From positions 124,001-188,000 of the forward strand of contig JBAZWD010000002.1 in assembly GCA_041660525.1 (NCBI GenBank): a stretch of 64,000 bases of DNA. The letters are read 5' to 3'. Of this stretch, positions 1-9,552 are shown piece after piece. The translations under genes and the position numbers were made by a program. Numbering within the stretch: position 1 is the first letter of the stretch; each line of letters opens with the position of its first letter. Below the pieces are notes generated by a model that did no database searches, was not told the origin of the DNA, and worked only from the letters and a program-made list of their open reading frames with translations. Source of the DNA: JABCZS01 sp041660525 (GTDB lineage: Bacteria; Pseudomonadota; Gammaproteobacteria; JABCZS01).

Positions 1-3
1 CGT

Positions 4-1173
4 ATGCAGCTTTCTCGCACAGTCTGGGCTTTAGGCTTCGTGAGCCTTTTTATGGATATTTCTTCGGAGATGATTCATAGTCTTTTGCCTATTTTTATGG
101 TGACACAATTGGGCGTGAGCGCTTTAGTTTTGGGCACTATTGAAGGGGTTGCCGAGGCGATTACTTTGTTTATGAAAACTTTTTCGGGGGCTTTGAGTGA
201 TTGGTTACGTAAGCGGAAATTATTAATTGTTTGGGGTTATCTGTTGGCTGCGCTGACTAAACCTTTGTTTGCTTTTAGCCATCATTTATCTTGGATTATT
301 GTGGCGCGATTTACTGACAGGATGGGAAAAGGGATACGCGGTGCACCGCGGGATGCGTTGATTGCGGATGTTACGCCACCTTTGCTGCGTGGGACTGCTT
401 TTGGTTTAAGGCAAAGTTTAGATACTTGGGGCGCAGTGATTGGGCCACTGTTGGCGATGTTGGGTATGTTTGTTTTTGCAGATAATTTCCATGCCGTATT
501 TATGTTTGCGATTATACCTGCGCTTTTAAGTGTTTTTATTTTAATGATTTTTGTGAAAGAGCCAAAAACTGCGCCTATTACAGAACCTGTTGTTTGGCCT
601 TTGCGAAAAGCTGTATTAAAAAATTTGCCGCGTAATTACTGGTGGGTGTTTGGATTGGGATTTGTGTTTACGCTTGCGCGTTTTAGTGAAGCATTTTTAA
701 TTCTGCGGGCGCAAACATTGGGATTAGCACTTACTTATGTACCTATGGTTTTATTATTTATGAGCGTATTTTATGCAGCATCGGCTTATCCGTTTGGGAA
801 AATATCAGATAAAGTTGGCCGTATGCGTTTATTCGTTTTAAGTTTATTATTGCTTATTTTAGCTAATGTCGTATTGGCACTATCTAGCGAAGTGTGGACT
901 GTCTTTATCGGTGTAGCACTTTGGGGTTTGCATTTAGGTGCAAGTCAAGGTGTATTAAGTGCTTTAATTGCGGATACTTCGCCTGCGCATTTGCGCGCTA
1001 CTGCATTTGGATTATTTAGTTTAAGCAGTGGCGTGGCTACTTTGCTTGCCAGCATCATCGCTGGATTGTTGTGGGTAAGCTTAGGTGCAGCAGCAACATT
1101 TATAGTCGGTGGAATATTTGCTTTGATTACATTATTTATATTAGGAGTTTATCAACATGTTCGAACATCATAG
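4..1173 (+). CDS. MFS transporter
   Basis: Inner-membrane secondary transporter of the major facilitator superfamily, 389 aa with about 12 hydrophobic segments. The loop after the second segment carries a motif-A-like sequence (GALSDWLRKRK) with a weaker copy in the second half (GKISDKVGRMR), the usual two-fold MFS layout. The segment GKGIRGAPRDALIADVTP is typical of a proteobacterial permease subgroup often named resistance or sugar MFS, so the substrate cannot be given. The first ATG lies three bases into the window, so a slightly longer N-terminus outside the window is possible, but the protein looks complete. Its end overlaps the next gene by 17 bases, which suggests co-transcription. Confidence 0.85.
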   Translation: MQLSRTVWALGFVSLFMDISSEMIHSLLPIFMVTQLGVSALVLGTIEGVAEAITLFMKTFSGALSDWLRKRKLLIVWGYLLAALTKPLFAFSHHLSWIIVARFTDRMGKGIRGAPRDALIADVTPPLLRGTAFGLRQSLDTWGAVIGPLLAMLGMFVFADNFHAVFMFAIIPALLSVFILMIFVKEPKTAPITEPVVWPLRKAVLKNLPRNYWWVFGLGFVFTLARFSEAFLILRAQTLGLALTYVPMVLLFMSVFYAASAYPFGKISDKVGRMRLFVLSLLLLILANVVLALSSEVWTVFIGVALWGLHLGASQGVLSALIADTSPAHLRATAFGLFSLSSGVATLLASIIAGLLWVSLGAAATFIVGGIFALITLFILGVYQHVRTS

Positions 1174-1507
1174 TCAAGCTATATTGCCTTTTTCACTATT
1201 TGTTTTGCGTTTGCTACGAAGTTTAATAGTTGGCATCATGGGCATATTAATTTCATTAGCAATAGGCATGTTCGGGTATCATCTGCTTGAAAAATTTTCA
1301 TGGCCCGATGCTTTTGTAAATGCAGCGATGATTCTTTCCGGCATGGGACCTGTGAACCCACTGACAACTACAGCAGGAAAAATATTTGCGGGACTTTACG
1401 CGCTATATAGCGGTTTAATATTTATTATTATCTTAGGCATTATTCTTGCGCCTGTTATTCATCGCTTTTTTCATATGATGCATCACAATAATAGAAGTTC
1501 AAGATAA
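1157..1507 (+). CDS. Small membrane protein, ion-channel-like fold
   Basis: A 116-aa protein with a hydrophobic helix near residues 20-45, a short re-entrant-like stretch (MILSGMGPVNPLTT) and a second long helix near 75-105, ending in a His/Asn/Arg-rich tail. This helix-loop-helix arrangement resembles two-helix (Ion_trans_2) channel domains, but the potassium filter TVGYG is absent, so ion conduction is only a guess. Translation probably depends on the overlapping upstream MFS gene. Its 3' end overlaps the convergent minus-strand gene by 9 bases. Confidence 0.6.
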   Translation: MFEHHSQAILPFSLFVLRLLRSLIVGIMGILISLAIGMFGYHLLEKFSWPDAFVNAAMILSGMGPVNPLTTTAGKIFAGLYALYSGLIFIIILGIILAPVIHRFFHMMHHNNRSSR

Positions 1508-2932
1508 ATTTTGAATACGCTTTAAAAGTGCATGCGCTTTGTCATTAATAGGACGTTGGTTTTCTAGTGTTTGCCTATCATGAGCCAATTTTTGCAAAAA
1601 GTTTTTATATTCACCTGTGGCGGGTAACAAGCCTCGCGTTTGCCAAGATAAAAAATCTGTTTCTAATTTAAGGGCAATCGCATAACGTCTATTATTTTCT
1701 TGCAAATAGCAATGGATATGCCCTTCCAGTATTGCGCCAATCGTATGCGGTGTATGTGCTTCTTTAATAGCGAGCAATAAGGTGTTCATTTCGCGCACGA
1801 TATCAGCATCGTCTTTTTCTAGATTAATCATTTGCGTTATGACTTTGATAATGGGTAATTTTACTTCTTGCTCCAACTCTAAATGTGATAATTTACCTTC
1901 ATGAATTAAGCGGATCTTCATTGATTCAAGATGCAATGCAAGACGGCTACGCTTTTGTGTATAAAATTTTGAGAAGAAATAAGTGCTTTTAAAGTCTTCA
2001 TCTATTTTTTGAATAAAATTATCGAGCGTTGTCCGCATTTGATTTTTTCTCTGCAATTGTTGATCCCCTGTAAATGACGTATTATCTGCATGCAGTTGCA
2101 TTAATAATTGCAAAGCAATGACACGTCTTTTACGGTTGTGATAAAACATATCTTCACTTAAATAATGATTGATCGCGTGTTCAATATGCGTTTGCACACT
2201 TGAAGAAGCGTGATTAACCTGGCCTGACAAAGTCTGTACTGCCAAATTCAATTGATAGGCAAGTCTGCTTTTAGTCTGAAAATACGGGCAATTCGCGGCC
2301 ATGCTATTTACGATATGATGTTGCTCAATTTGCATAATACCCATCGTTAAAATATGTAGAGCGCATAAAGCATTCGGTGCTTGTTGAATTAATAATAATA
2401 AATCATGTTGCTGCTTACGGCGTACTTCATTGATAGGCCAAAATGCTGTTTTATTATAGGTATGTATGGCCTGCTCTATCATTTGCAAAATCAGCTCAAA
2501 CTCTAGTTGATTTCTAAGTTCACAATAAGCTTGATTCAATATATAGCTCAATCTACTCATGCATTCATCTGAAAAAAATTTGGTCTTTATTTGCGTTAAG
2601 ATAATTGATAATTTATTTACTTGTGTAATCTTATGCCAGCGCTCATATAATACCTCTCTTTTTTGTATACGGGTAATCAGGCCTTCAAGCCAGGTTAATA
2701 ATGCCTCATTAGAATTTGACAAAAACGCATGGGCTTTAACCTCAGATTCTATTAGTAATAAAAATCCTAAAAATTCACTAGGTAAATTTTGAGATTGCAT
2801 ATAAATCCTTAAGGATTCTAAAATGGATTTTTTTAGAATTTCAGATTTTAAAGATGCCAATGTTTTTTCATTTTTTAAATCAGCAAATGATAAAACAGAA
2901 ATCTCTTGATTTAGAATTTTTATTTTTGCCAT
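1499..2932 (-). CDS. Uncharacterised protein, last gene of the T4SS operon
   Basis: A 477-aa soluble, almost entirely alpha-helical protein that I do not recognise. It has no signal peptide and no membrane segment. It is rich in Leu, Gln, His and Lys, with long amphipathic helices and no obvious catalytic motif. It starts 5 bases after the stop of the preceding unknown gene, which itself overlaps virB11, so it is the twelfth gene of one minus-strand run. Position suggests either an accessory cytoplasmic T4SS factor or a secreted substrate. Sequence alone does not decide. Confidence 0.7.
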   Translation of the reverse strand: MAKIKILNQEISVLSFADLKNEKTLASLKSEILKKSILESLRIYMQSQNLPSEFLGFLLLIESEVKAHAFLSNSNEALLTWLEGLITRIQKREVLYERWHKITQVNKLSIILTQIKTKFFSDECMSRLSYILNQAYCELRNQLEFELILQMIEQAIHTYNKTAFWPINEVRRKQQHDLLLLIQQAPNALCALHILTMGIMQIEQHHIVNSMAANCPYFQTKSRLAYQLNLAVQTLSGQVNHASSSVQTHIEHAINHYLSEDMFYHNRKRRVIALQLLMQLHADNTSFTGDQQLQRKNQMRTTLDNFIQKIDEDFKSTYFFSKFYTQKRSRLALHLESMKIRLIHEGKLSHLELEQEVKLPIIKVITQMINLEKDDADIVREMNTLLLAIKEAHTPHTIGAILEGHIHCYLQENNRRYAIALKLETDFLSWQTRGLLPATGEYKNFLQKLAHDRQTLENQRPINDKAHALLKRIQNLS

Positions 2933-2937
2933 GGTAT

Positions 2938-4635
2938 TTAATTTATTCCATTGTAATGATGGGGCAGATATGTTACTTCATTAGCAGCATCCAGCCAAAG
3001 AAGTGATAATAAATTATCTTTCACTTGCCTGACTAAGTTCTCCACCTCGCTTTGGCTTGCAACCCAAAATGTACGTGCATACATCATGGGATATCTTTCC
3101 TCTATAGATCTTAATAAAGCAGGATGTAATAACTGCTGAAAATGCGCAATCAGAATAATTTCTAAAGCTCTTTTTTTATCATGACGCCAAAGATCAACGC
3201 CAGTTTTATTTATTCTTTCAGGGTCATTCTCTAATAAATCTTGAATTCTTTTATCAGCATCATAAGAAATGCCTTGGGTAAAACTTAAATATTTGTTTAA
3301 TAGTTTTGCAAGTAAATTGTTATCTGTAATGGAATAACCTAGTTGGCCTATGCTATGTTTGTCTTTGGAAAATTTGCGCCACATTTTAGCCCTAACATCC
3401 AGCTCAGCATTTGTAATTAATTGCTCAGTTATGCTTTCACTCCAGGTTGCTGCATAAAGATAAAGTTTTCCCGCTTTAGCTTGATCAAACGTTGCGGGCG
3501 TGAGCTCACCCTGATTATCTGCGCGGACAATATATTCTAAAGCGTTTAATTTTTCTTCACGTCTTTTTTTATGTGTATGCTCTGGTGCATCATTTAATTG
3601 CGCAGTTAATAATCTAATATGTTGCAAATAATGCATTTTCAAATCAGGATCCAGCTTGTAAGCAGGTTCAACTTGATAAACATGATTAAATCCAGGAGAT
3701 GAATTCACATCTAAAATTAGACCCTGTGTATCTTGATAAGTTACAACAACGCCAAAAATGCTTCGACGCACAAGTCCGTAATGGCCTATCGCTGTTTCTT
3801 GATTCATAGGCTGAATATGCACAGATAATTGCTGCTCTATACTGCGCGGCTGCATAAAATTTGATGCTTTCGATAAATGCATTAAAGTTTTAACGGCTAA
3901 GCTGTAGTAAGAAATAACATGATTATGTTCTCTTAAACCGCTTAAACCATATGCTGCAGTTTTGTAAACGGTAAAGATATCTGATAGTTGATCATTACGA
4001 ATCAACTCACCCATAGCCACGATACTAGCTTCGCGTATATGCAGTTCGCTGTAATATAATAAACTTACTTGCAAAATTTTATCTTGATTTTGCACGGCTT
4101 GGACTGTGAACTTGTCTATTTTTTTTATACACAATTGATCTGAAATATGATTACAGTTGATATACGCGCCCTCTCGGAATTGGCATAGTATTGCATAAAC
4201 TTCTTCTGTCAAATAATAAAGCACTCTGTATTTTATAGCGACATTCATTTTCTCAAATATGCCCGCTGAAATATCAGGTGCTATTGTTGACACTTGTTCA
4301 AATTCTATAAAATCCATTAATTTGTTAATGTAAATTACTGCTGCTTTATTATCTATCAAAGTTTGTAATAAATTTGATACTGAATCAAAACATTCAAGTA
4401 AATATTGAACTTGCATGCGCTGGTAACTTTCTATCACTTGAGCATAATCGCCGTCTGTGACGCCTAAAGTCACTATGGTAGATTTAATTGTATCGCGCGC
4501 TCTTTCGCAGATTGAGGTATTAAAAATATCTATGCTCGGGAGAATAAATTTCTTAATACCTTCATCCGATTTTAAATTATTTATTTTGTCTTTAAGTTGC
4601 ACGATGATTGCTATTGCTTGCGCAGTTAATTGCAT
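2938..4635 (-). CDS. Uncharacterised protein coupled to virB11
   Basis: A 565-aa protein with no recognised domain. The N-terminal half is helical. The middle (residues about 270-330) is more beta-like and contains DVNSSPGFNHVYQVEP, and the C-terminal part is helical again, with no membrane segment. Its ATG lies inside the last codons of virB11 (10-base overlap), so it is probably translated by coupling to the secretion ATPase. Such tight linkage is unusual for an unrelated gene and suggests a dedicated partner, chaperone or substrate of this T4SS. Function is unknown. Confidence 0.72.
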   Translation of the reverse strand: MQLTAQAIAIIVQLKDKINNLKSDEGIKKFILPSIDIFNTSICERARDTIKSTIVTLGVTDGDYAQVIESYQRMQVQYLLECFDSVSNLLQTLIDNKAAVIYINKLMDFIEFEQVSTIAPDISAGIFEKMNVAIKYRVLYYLTEEVYAILCQFREGAYINCNHISDQLCIKKIDKFTVQAVQNQDKILQVSLLYYSELHIREASIVAMGELIRNDQLSDIFTVYKTAAYGLSGLREHNHVISYYSLAVKTLMHLSKASNFMQPRSIEQQLSVHIQPMNQETAIGHYGLVRRSIFGVVVTYQDTQGLILDVNSSPGFNHVYQVEPAYKLDPDLKMHYLQHIRLLTAQLNDAPEHTHKKRREEKLNALEYIVRADNQGELTPATFDQAKAGKLYLYAATWSESITEQLITNAELDVRAKMWRKFSKDKHSIGQLGYSITDNNLLAKLLNKYLSFTQGISYDADKRIQDLLENDPERINKTGVDLWRHDKKRALEIILIAHFQQLLHPALLRSIEERYPMMYARTFWVASQSEVENLVRQVKDNLLSLLWLDAANEVTYLPHHYNGIN

Positions 4636-5630
4636 GATGACCCCTCTAAAAATAATATCTCCGAAATATAGCGCTGACCTGTGGTTGTATTACGTTTAAT
4701 TTGAACAATAATATCTACAACCGCATGAATATATTGTTTTATGCTTTCATCCGATTGCCTGGGGTATTTTACCCGCACCATATCGGTTAATTTTTGTATG
4801 GCTAAGGTCGGACTATCACTATGGATAGTGGATAAAGTACCTTCATGACCAGTATTTGCAGCTTGTAACCAACAAACGGCATCATCCTCTCGCAGTTCTC
4901 CCATAATGATGCGATCAGGCCGCATTCTCAAACTGGCATTTAATAGATCATGAGCACTCATTTTTGCCTGACTTTGCATGCCTCTTGAATAAAAAAGTCG
5001 CACTTGATTGCCGTGAGGTATATGCAGCTCTGGCGTATCCTCTAGGCTTAAAATGCGTTCATTATTATCCATATGTTTAATCAGCATATTTAATAAAGTG
5101 GTTTTGCCTGAATACGTACCACCACTGATCAATATGGTTTTTTTAAGTTGCACAGCCCTTGTTAAAAATTCGCAATAATTTTTATTGAGATATAAATAGT
5201 TAAGCTCTTTTTCAGGAGCAGAGTTCTTATGTTCTAAATGAGAAAAGCCACCTTGATTTTCAAAAAACTTTAAATCAAAATCAATATCTGCTTGCTTTCT
5301 GATCCCAAGACATACTGTATCTTGCCAGGACTTATCTTCATCCAAGAATTTAACCACCGGCGATAAAATCACTTGTACACGATGGCCGCCGGGCAACGTT
5401 GCGGACAATAAAGGTTTTTGTTCGCTTATTTCTTGACCTGATTGTGCGGCTATTAGATCAGCTAAACGTTTGAGCATTTTATAGGATAAATCAATTCCTT
5501 GTTTAACAATAGTTTTCCCATCATCTAACCATATTTCATTCGGACGATTAATCATGATTTCATAAATATGTTTTGACTGTAAAAAAAATGACAGTGGCGC
5601 TAATGTGGTTTGAAGCGATGCAATAGCCAT
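4626..5630 (-). CDS. virB11: VirB11-type T4SS ATPase
   Basis: Hexameric traffic ATPase at the cytoplasmic base of the type IV secretion channel, 334 aa, the normal size for the family. An N-terminal domain (residues 1-150) is followed by a RecA-like ATPase with Walker A GGTYSGKT, the Asp-box region LSLEDTPELHIPHG, a Walker B-region MRPDRIIMGELR and the His-box GHEGTLSTIHSDSP. All expected motifs are present, so it should be active. It follows virB10 by 18 bases and overlaps the next unknown gene by 10. The first Met (MAIASLQTT) has a good Shine-Dalgarno (AGGAGG region) just upstream. Confidence 0.95.
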   Translation of the reverse strand: MAIASLQTTLAPLSFFLQSKHIYEIMINRPNEIWLDDGKTIVKQGIDLSYKMLKRLADLIAAQSGQEISEQKPLLSATLPGGHRVQVILSPVVKFLDEDKSWQDTVCLGIRKQADIDFDLKFFENQGGFSHLEHKNSAPEKELNYLYLNKNYCEFLTRAVQLKKTILISGGTYSGKTTLLNMLIKHMDNNERILSLEDTPELHIPHGNQVRLFYSRGMQSQAKMSAHDLLNASLRMRPDRIIMGELREDDAVCWLQAANTGHEGTLSTIHSDSPTLAIQKLTDMVRVKYPRQSDESIKQYIHAVVDIIVQIKRNTTTGQRYISEILFLEGSSCN

Positions 5631-5648
5631 TATTCATTCCTCCTTAAA

Positions 5649-6545
5649 TTAAAAAATGGGAATATGCTGTGTTTTTTGCAGAACCTGACTAAAATCTAAA
5701 TCCTGGGCGACCATGACATGAATAATTTCGCCTTGCGGAATATGTACAGTAGGTTTACGCGCAATACGATCTTCTAATAATAATGTAGATGTATCCATTA
5801 AAGATTCTGTAACACCTTGTTGATATTGATTAGACAATTCCCCCTGCTCTTCGCTTAAATTACTTGCACCGACTGCCATTACCGAGAGTAAAGAACTGGT
5901 GCCAAATGTTTGCCAAAAATGTGTATCTACATCACCAGTTAAACCAGTTTGACCTAAACGATCAGTTGCTAAGGATCCCAGTTGTATATCTATACCATTG
6001 GGCGTTATTGCACGATCCCAGCTAATGTATAACCGTGTATCGCCCACTTTTAATTGATTTGTATAATTACCGATTAAACGCGTGCCTTTAGGTAATAATG
6101 GAATATAAGACTGATAACCATAAATGTTTTGACTGACTTCCGCTACAACCATACCGGGTAAATCACTATGTATGGCATGTGTTAACACCGCGGTAAAGCG
6201 TTGGCCTTGAAATATTTTAAATGCTAAATCATTTTGTTGTTGTGCATGCGTAGTAGATTCAATTTCAGAGATTTTTTCTGTTACTGGAGATTTTATAGCT
6301 GGCTTATTAATAATGACGCTCGGAATCGCCAATGAACCTAAATCAGGACTGGCTTCAACAACAGGTTCAAGAGCATCAATAACCGGTGCTTGCATAAACG
6401 GTGGCTCTTGATCATAAGATAAATAAATTACTTCTTCTTCTGGAAGTTGCGTGTTTATACTTTCATCTTGCCCAAGCTCTATAAAAAGCATAATAGCAAA
6501 CACACAAAATATAAGCGCCCATGCAATAATCTTTTTCTTACTCAT
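5649..6545 (-). CDS. virB10: VirB10-like T4SS core protein
   Basis: Core-complex protein spanning inner membrane, periplasm and outer membrane (TrbI/VirB10 family). I chose the second ATG of a tandem pair near 6545, giving 298 aa, because it follows AAGAAGG at suitable spacing; an upstream Met reads into virB9. A short cytoplasmic stretch with KKK, one membrane helix (about residues 5-24), a flexible acidic/Pro linker, then the beta-barrel domain with VAEVSQNIYG, LLPKGTRLIG and a C-terminal EIIHVMVAQDLDF. It is shorter than the roughly 380 aa of Agrobacterium VirB10, mainly in the linker. Confidence 0.92.
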   Translation of the reverse strand: MSKKKIIAWALIFCVFAIMLFIELGQDESINTQLPEEEVIYLSYDQEPPFMQAPVIDALEPVVEASPDLGSLAIPSVIINKPAIKSPVTEKISEIESTTHAQQQNDLAFKIFQGQRFTAVLTHAIHSDLPGMVVAEVSQNIYGYQSYIPLLPKGTRLIGNYTNQLKVGDTRLYISWDRAITPNGIDIQLGSLATDRLGQTGLTGDVDTHFWQTFGTSSLLSVMAVGASNLSEEQGELSNQYQQGVTESLMDTSTLLLEDRIARKPTVHIPQGEIIHVMVAQDLDFSQVLQKTQHIPIF

Positions 6546-7284
6546 CATAACCTTCTTCGTTGAATAAAGTGCTTGTTTGCTCACCGTAACGTAAAGTAAA
6601 TTGATCGCCTAAACGTGTAATGACATGAAAATCATCTTGCTGCCTTGTATTCAAAGCATGTTCATTACGATATTCATCTACATAAAATATCGCTGGCCTG
6701 TCTTGATGCTCTGTGAATTGTAAGTATATAAATTGTCCATCATCACATACAAAGGTCGGTGCAATATTTTCATCCCCATAACGTGAATAATTTTCATTGA
6801 TGCAATCTGGAACGAACGAGCCAGGTTTGATACGAAAACTAACAGGCTCTTGGGTTCCATTTGCATCCGGATATATAAATTTAAGCAAATATAATAAATC
6901 TTGTTTAAGGCTTGCTTTTTGCACTTGACCGTTTTCAACTTTAGGTTCCATTGTTTTTAAATGAAATAAATACAATCGCTCGTTAGTCCAGACTGTTAAA
7001 TTAGTATCAGGACTTAAGCCAATAGGTTTGATATTTAAGGTATTACCTATGGGCACAATTTGCCAAACACTCGGATCACCTAACGATACGCCCGCGACTT
7101 CTTCATCTTGCGCAAAAGCGATAGTGGTTGCAACACCAAAAGCAGTGGTAATCTCATACACTTGATCCGGATGATAAATAACTGTTTTGACGCGGTTATC
7201 TAGCGATTTAGCTATGGGTAATTCGGCTGCAAGCGCAGCAAAATTTGTGAAAATTATTAAAAAACAGACTGCATACTTATTCAT
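6538..7284 (-). CDS. virB9: VirB9-like T4SS outer-membrane core protein
   Basis: Periplasmic/outer-membrane ring component of the T4SS (VirB9/TrbG family), 248 aa, normal length. An N-terminal signal peptide (about residues 1-19, ending AALAAE) precedes the conserved N-terminal domain (VYEITTAFGVATTIAFAQDEE, GNTLNIKPIG, NLTVWTNERLYLFHL) and a C-terminal domain with FVCDDGQFIYLQF, the region that normally binds the VirB7 lipoprotein. Its start overlaps the end of virB8 by 4 bases (ATGA), and its end overlaps virB10. Confidence 0.94.
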   Translation of the reverse strand: MNKYAVCFLIIFTNFAALAAELPIAKSLDNRVKTVIYHPDQVYEITTAFGVATTIAFAQDEEVAGVSLGDPSVWQIVPIGNTLNIKPIGLSPDTNLTVWTNERLYLFHLKTMEPKVENGQVQKASLKQDLLYLLKFIYPDANGTQEPVSFRIKPGSFVPDCINENYSRYGDENIAPTFVCDDGQFIYLQFTEHQDRPAIFYVDEYRNEHALNTRQQDDFHVITRLGDQFTLRYGEQTSTLFNEEGYDE

Positions 7285-7937
7285 AAAACCACCTCTTGAT
7301 TAACTTGATAATGTGACTGATAACTTTCCACTTCAAAATTGACAGGATTAATTTGGTATATTTCATCAATTGGCATCTCTTTGTCAGGAAAACTAAACTT
7401 GATTTGCGCGCTGGCTGGCACCTCTCTCATAATTCCTTGTTCATAGACTTGGATAATAAAAGATACATAAGCACGCTGAGGATTTAAAAACGAAATATTA
7501 ATTTTTTGAACATCCAGCGTATTATCTTTAGAATCAAATTGCGCTAAATAGGACTGATAATCACGATAAACTACATCGCTGGATAAACTCGATACAATTT
7601 GTGCATCTTCAGCAAGCGTACTGGGATGATAGCGCTCTCTTGCAATAACAAACTTTCTGATCATGTATTTTTTCAAATGTTCGCTTTCTACAAATTCATC
7701 AGCGGTAACAGGTTTAATAGTTACCGGTTGGCCATCTTTGTGGTCCACAAAAACTAAATACGGTGTGTTTTCTTTTAAGGGAAATATATTTATCAAGGCC
7801 ATCACTGCTAATAAAGCAATAGTTAACGATATAATAGCTATTATCAATGACCAATTTCTCCATGTCATAGCCTGTGCGTAAATATCATCACTCCATGTGC
7901 GCGCTTTATCAAAATAATTAAGATGCGTATTTTTCAT
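7281..7937 (-). CDS. virB8: VirB8-like T4SS inner-membrane protein
   Basis: Bitopic assembly factor of the T4SS, 218 aa. A short cytoplasmic N-terminus is followed by one membrane helix (about residues 29-50: WSLIIAIISLTIALLAVMAL) and a periplasmic NTF2-like domain (TPYLVFVDHKDGQPVTIKP, then YVSFIIQVYEQG and NPVNFEVESYQ). Size and order match VirB8. It overlaps virB6 upstream by 20 bases and virB9 downstream by 4, so translation of the operon is coupled. Confidence 0.93.
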   Translation of the reverse strand: MKNTHLNYFDKARTWSDDIYAQAMTWRNWSLIIAIISLTIALLAVMALINIFPLKENTPYLVFVDHKDGQPVTIKPVTADEFVESEHLKKYMIRKFVIARERYHPSTLAEDAQIVSSLSSDVVYRDYQSYLAQFDSKDNTLDVQKINISFLNPQRAYVSFIIQVYEQGIMREVPASAQIKFSFPDKEMPIDEIYQINPVNFEVESYQSHYQVNQEVVL

Positions 7938-8736
7938 AATATTTACCTATCGTGGATGCAATTTGGCTTGTGCTTAACAATAAACCTAAAGAAATGAACA
8001 ACAATAATAAAAATGTAGCGACGTCGACCATATCTAGAGTTGACTGCGCAAGCATTGCTTGGGTTGTGTCATAGGCTATTGCATAAACCATGGCTATCAT
8101 GACGAAAATAATCATTTGCTTCATCATGGCCGTCACAATAACGCGTAACCATCCAAAAGATAATGATTGCGTATTTTTAAATAGATATAACAGAATAAAA
8201 AGTGGCGCTAGAGAAAGTCCAATAGCCATGACCATTTTTGTCAATGAAATTACCAATAAGCCATAACCTACTAGTAAAATTGTCATTGTTAAAACCCCTA
8301 ACGCCATTAACCCTTGATGTATTGCTGAAATAGAAATAGATCCCCATAGTGTCGCTGCAATATCCAACCCTGAAAACCATAAGTATTCTAATAATGCTAT
8401 ACCTGATGCTTGATCAGGCACATTAGGCACTACAGATACTAATGTCACTGAAATTTGATCGGGAATAGCAGTGGCTAAATCATAAACAAATAAACCGTAC
8501 ACTGCCCATTGCGTTGCAGCAAAATAGCAAAAGCTAGTCAGTAATACTTGTTGCAATAAAGACATATGCAAAAAAGGCTTGTCCGCAATTAAAAATCGAT
8601 AACCTAGGAAAATAAAATACAAGACGACTAACAATCGTATGCTGTTAATGTTTTCATTCACTAAGGCATGATAAGCATTAAACGTATAGTTTTGAACTTG
8701 ATTGTCTATGGTTTGCATTAATTCCGTAATAAACAT
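7918..8736 (-). CDS. virB6: VirB6-like polytopic T4SS protein
   Basis: Polytopic inner-membrane channel component (TrbL/VirB6 family), 272 aa with about six hydrophobic segments. The family-typical central stretch containing the conserved Trp is visible (YLWFSGLDIAATLWGSIS). I start it at the ATG at 8736 (MFITELMQTID) because that A is also the last base of the stop codon of the upstream VirB7-like lipoprotein gene (TAATG overlap); an earlier Met would lie inside that gene. Confidence 0.9.
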   Translation of the reverse strand: MFITELMQTIDNQVQNYTFNAYHALVNENINSIRLLVVLYFIFLGYRFLIADKPFLHMSLLQQVLLTSFCYFAATQWAVYGLFVYDLATAIPDQISVTLVSVVPNVPDQASGIALLEYLWFSGLDIAATLWGSISISAIHQGLMALGVLTMTILLVGYGLLVISLTKMVMAIGLSLAPLFILLYLFKNTQSLSFGWLRVIVTAMMKQMIIFVMIAMVYAIAYDTTQAMLAQSTLDMVDVATFLLLLFISLGLLLSTSQIASTIGKYYEKYAS

Positions 8737-8852
8737 TAAATTAAATCCCCGCAACCCGAACGGTCATCAAAAGTGCAAGGTGCTTTTAATTCTTTTGTGG
8801 TCGCGCAACCCAATATCATTAACGTAAAAACGATCATTAATAAATGCTTCAT
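8736..8852 (-). CDS. virB7: VirB7-like lipoprotein, 38 aa
   Basis: A very short gene that fits the VirB7 slot. The peptide starts MKHLLMIVFTLMILGC: a basic residue, a hydrophobic core and a lipobox (MILGC) with the acylated Cys at residue 16, leaving a 23-residue mature lipoprotein with two further Cys (APCTFDD and SGCGD). VirB7 normally stabilises VirB9 at the outer membrane, in some systems by disulfide. The start has CACTCT/GGAGAG upstream (good Shine-Dalgarno), it follows virB5 by 10 bases, and its stop overlaps the virB6 start. Confidence 0.8.
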   Translation of the reverse strand: MKHLLMIVFTLMILGCATTKELKAPCTFDDRSGCGDLI

Positions 8853-8862
8853 CACACTCTCC

Positions 8863-9552
8863 TTATTTCTTCTCAAATGTAAAAAAATCTGCATGCGCAG
8901 CAATATAATTTTGATCAGCTTGTTGCAGCATGGTATTGACATGCATTTCAAAATTTTGCACTTGAATTAACTGTTGTAATAAATACGCCAGCTCGCCTAA
9001 TAAGCGATTACTGAAATCTGAAGATTCTTTCAGCGTGTCATGTTCATTAACTTCTGATAACAAATTATTTATACGTTCATAACTTTCATTGACTGTGTCA
9101 AATGTTTGCGCAAAGCTCACCAAATTCATTTTGGTCCATTCTTCGTTATAAGCATATAAATTGCGTTGTGAACTATTAGGGTTTTTAGGTTCGATATATT
9201 CATAAGAAAGCGCTGGGAATTTTGTTTGATAATATGCATAACGATCAGCCAAATCGCCTGGATTAAATCCAGAAGCAATCATATCCTCAAACGCTTCAAT
9301 GGTATCCGGAGCCCATTCTCGTGCTTGTTTATCAACAGTTGTATTATGCAGATCACTAAAAGCATTTTTGCCTGACAAAAAACCTGAATGCTTTTCGGCT
9401 TCCTTTAATTGCAATGTCATTTTGTCATATTGTGCTTCTAATTCATCTAGCATTAACACAATATTTGCAATCGCTACGTTATCGACAACTGGCATCGCCG
9501 CGATTGTTTTCATGGATATCGATAAAAGTAGGAACATTGCTAATCTATGCAT
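8863..9552 (-). CDS. virB5: VirB5-like minor pilin
   Basis: Secreted minor T4SS pilus component, 229 aa. I choose the ATG at 9552 because it gives a clear signal peptide (MHRLAMFLLLSISMKTIAA) and overlaps the virB4 stop by only 8 bases; the longer reading frame runs far into virB4. The mature part is helical, as in VirB5/TraC, with a conserved-looking central RYAYYQTKFPALSYEYIEP and a C-terminal long helix. Sequence in this family diverges strongly, so the call rests on position, signal peptide and helix content. Confidence 0.85.
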   Translation of the reverse strand: MHRLAMFLLLSISMKTIAAMPVVDNVAIANIVLMLDELEAQYDKMTLQLKEAEKHSGFLSGKNAFSDLHNTTVDKQAREWAPDTIEAFEDMIASGFNPGDLADRYAYYQTKFPALSYEYIEPKNPNSSQRNLYAYNEEWTKMNLVSFAQTFDTVNESYERINNLLSEVNEHDTLKESSDFSNRLLGELAYLLQQLIQVQNFEMHVNTMLQQADQNYIAAHADFFTFEKK

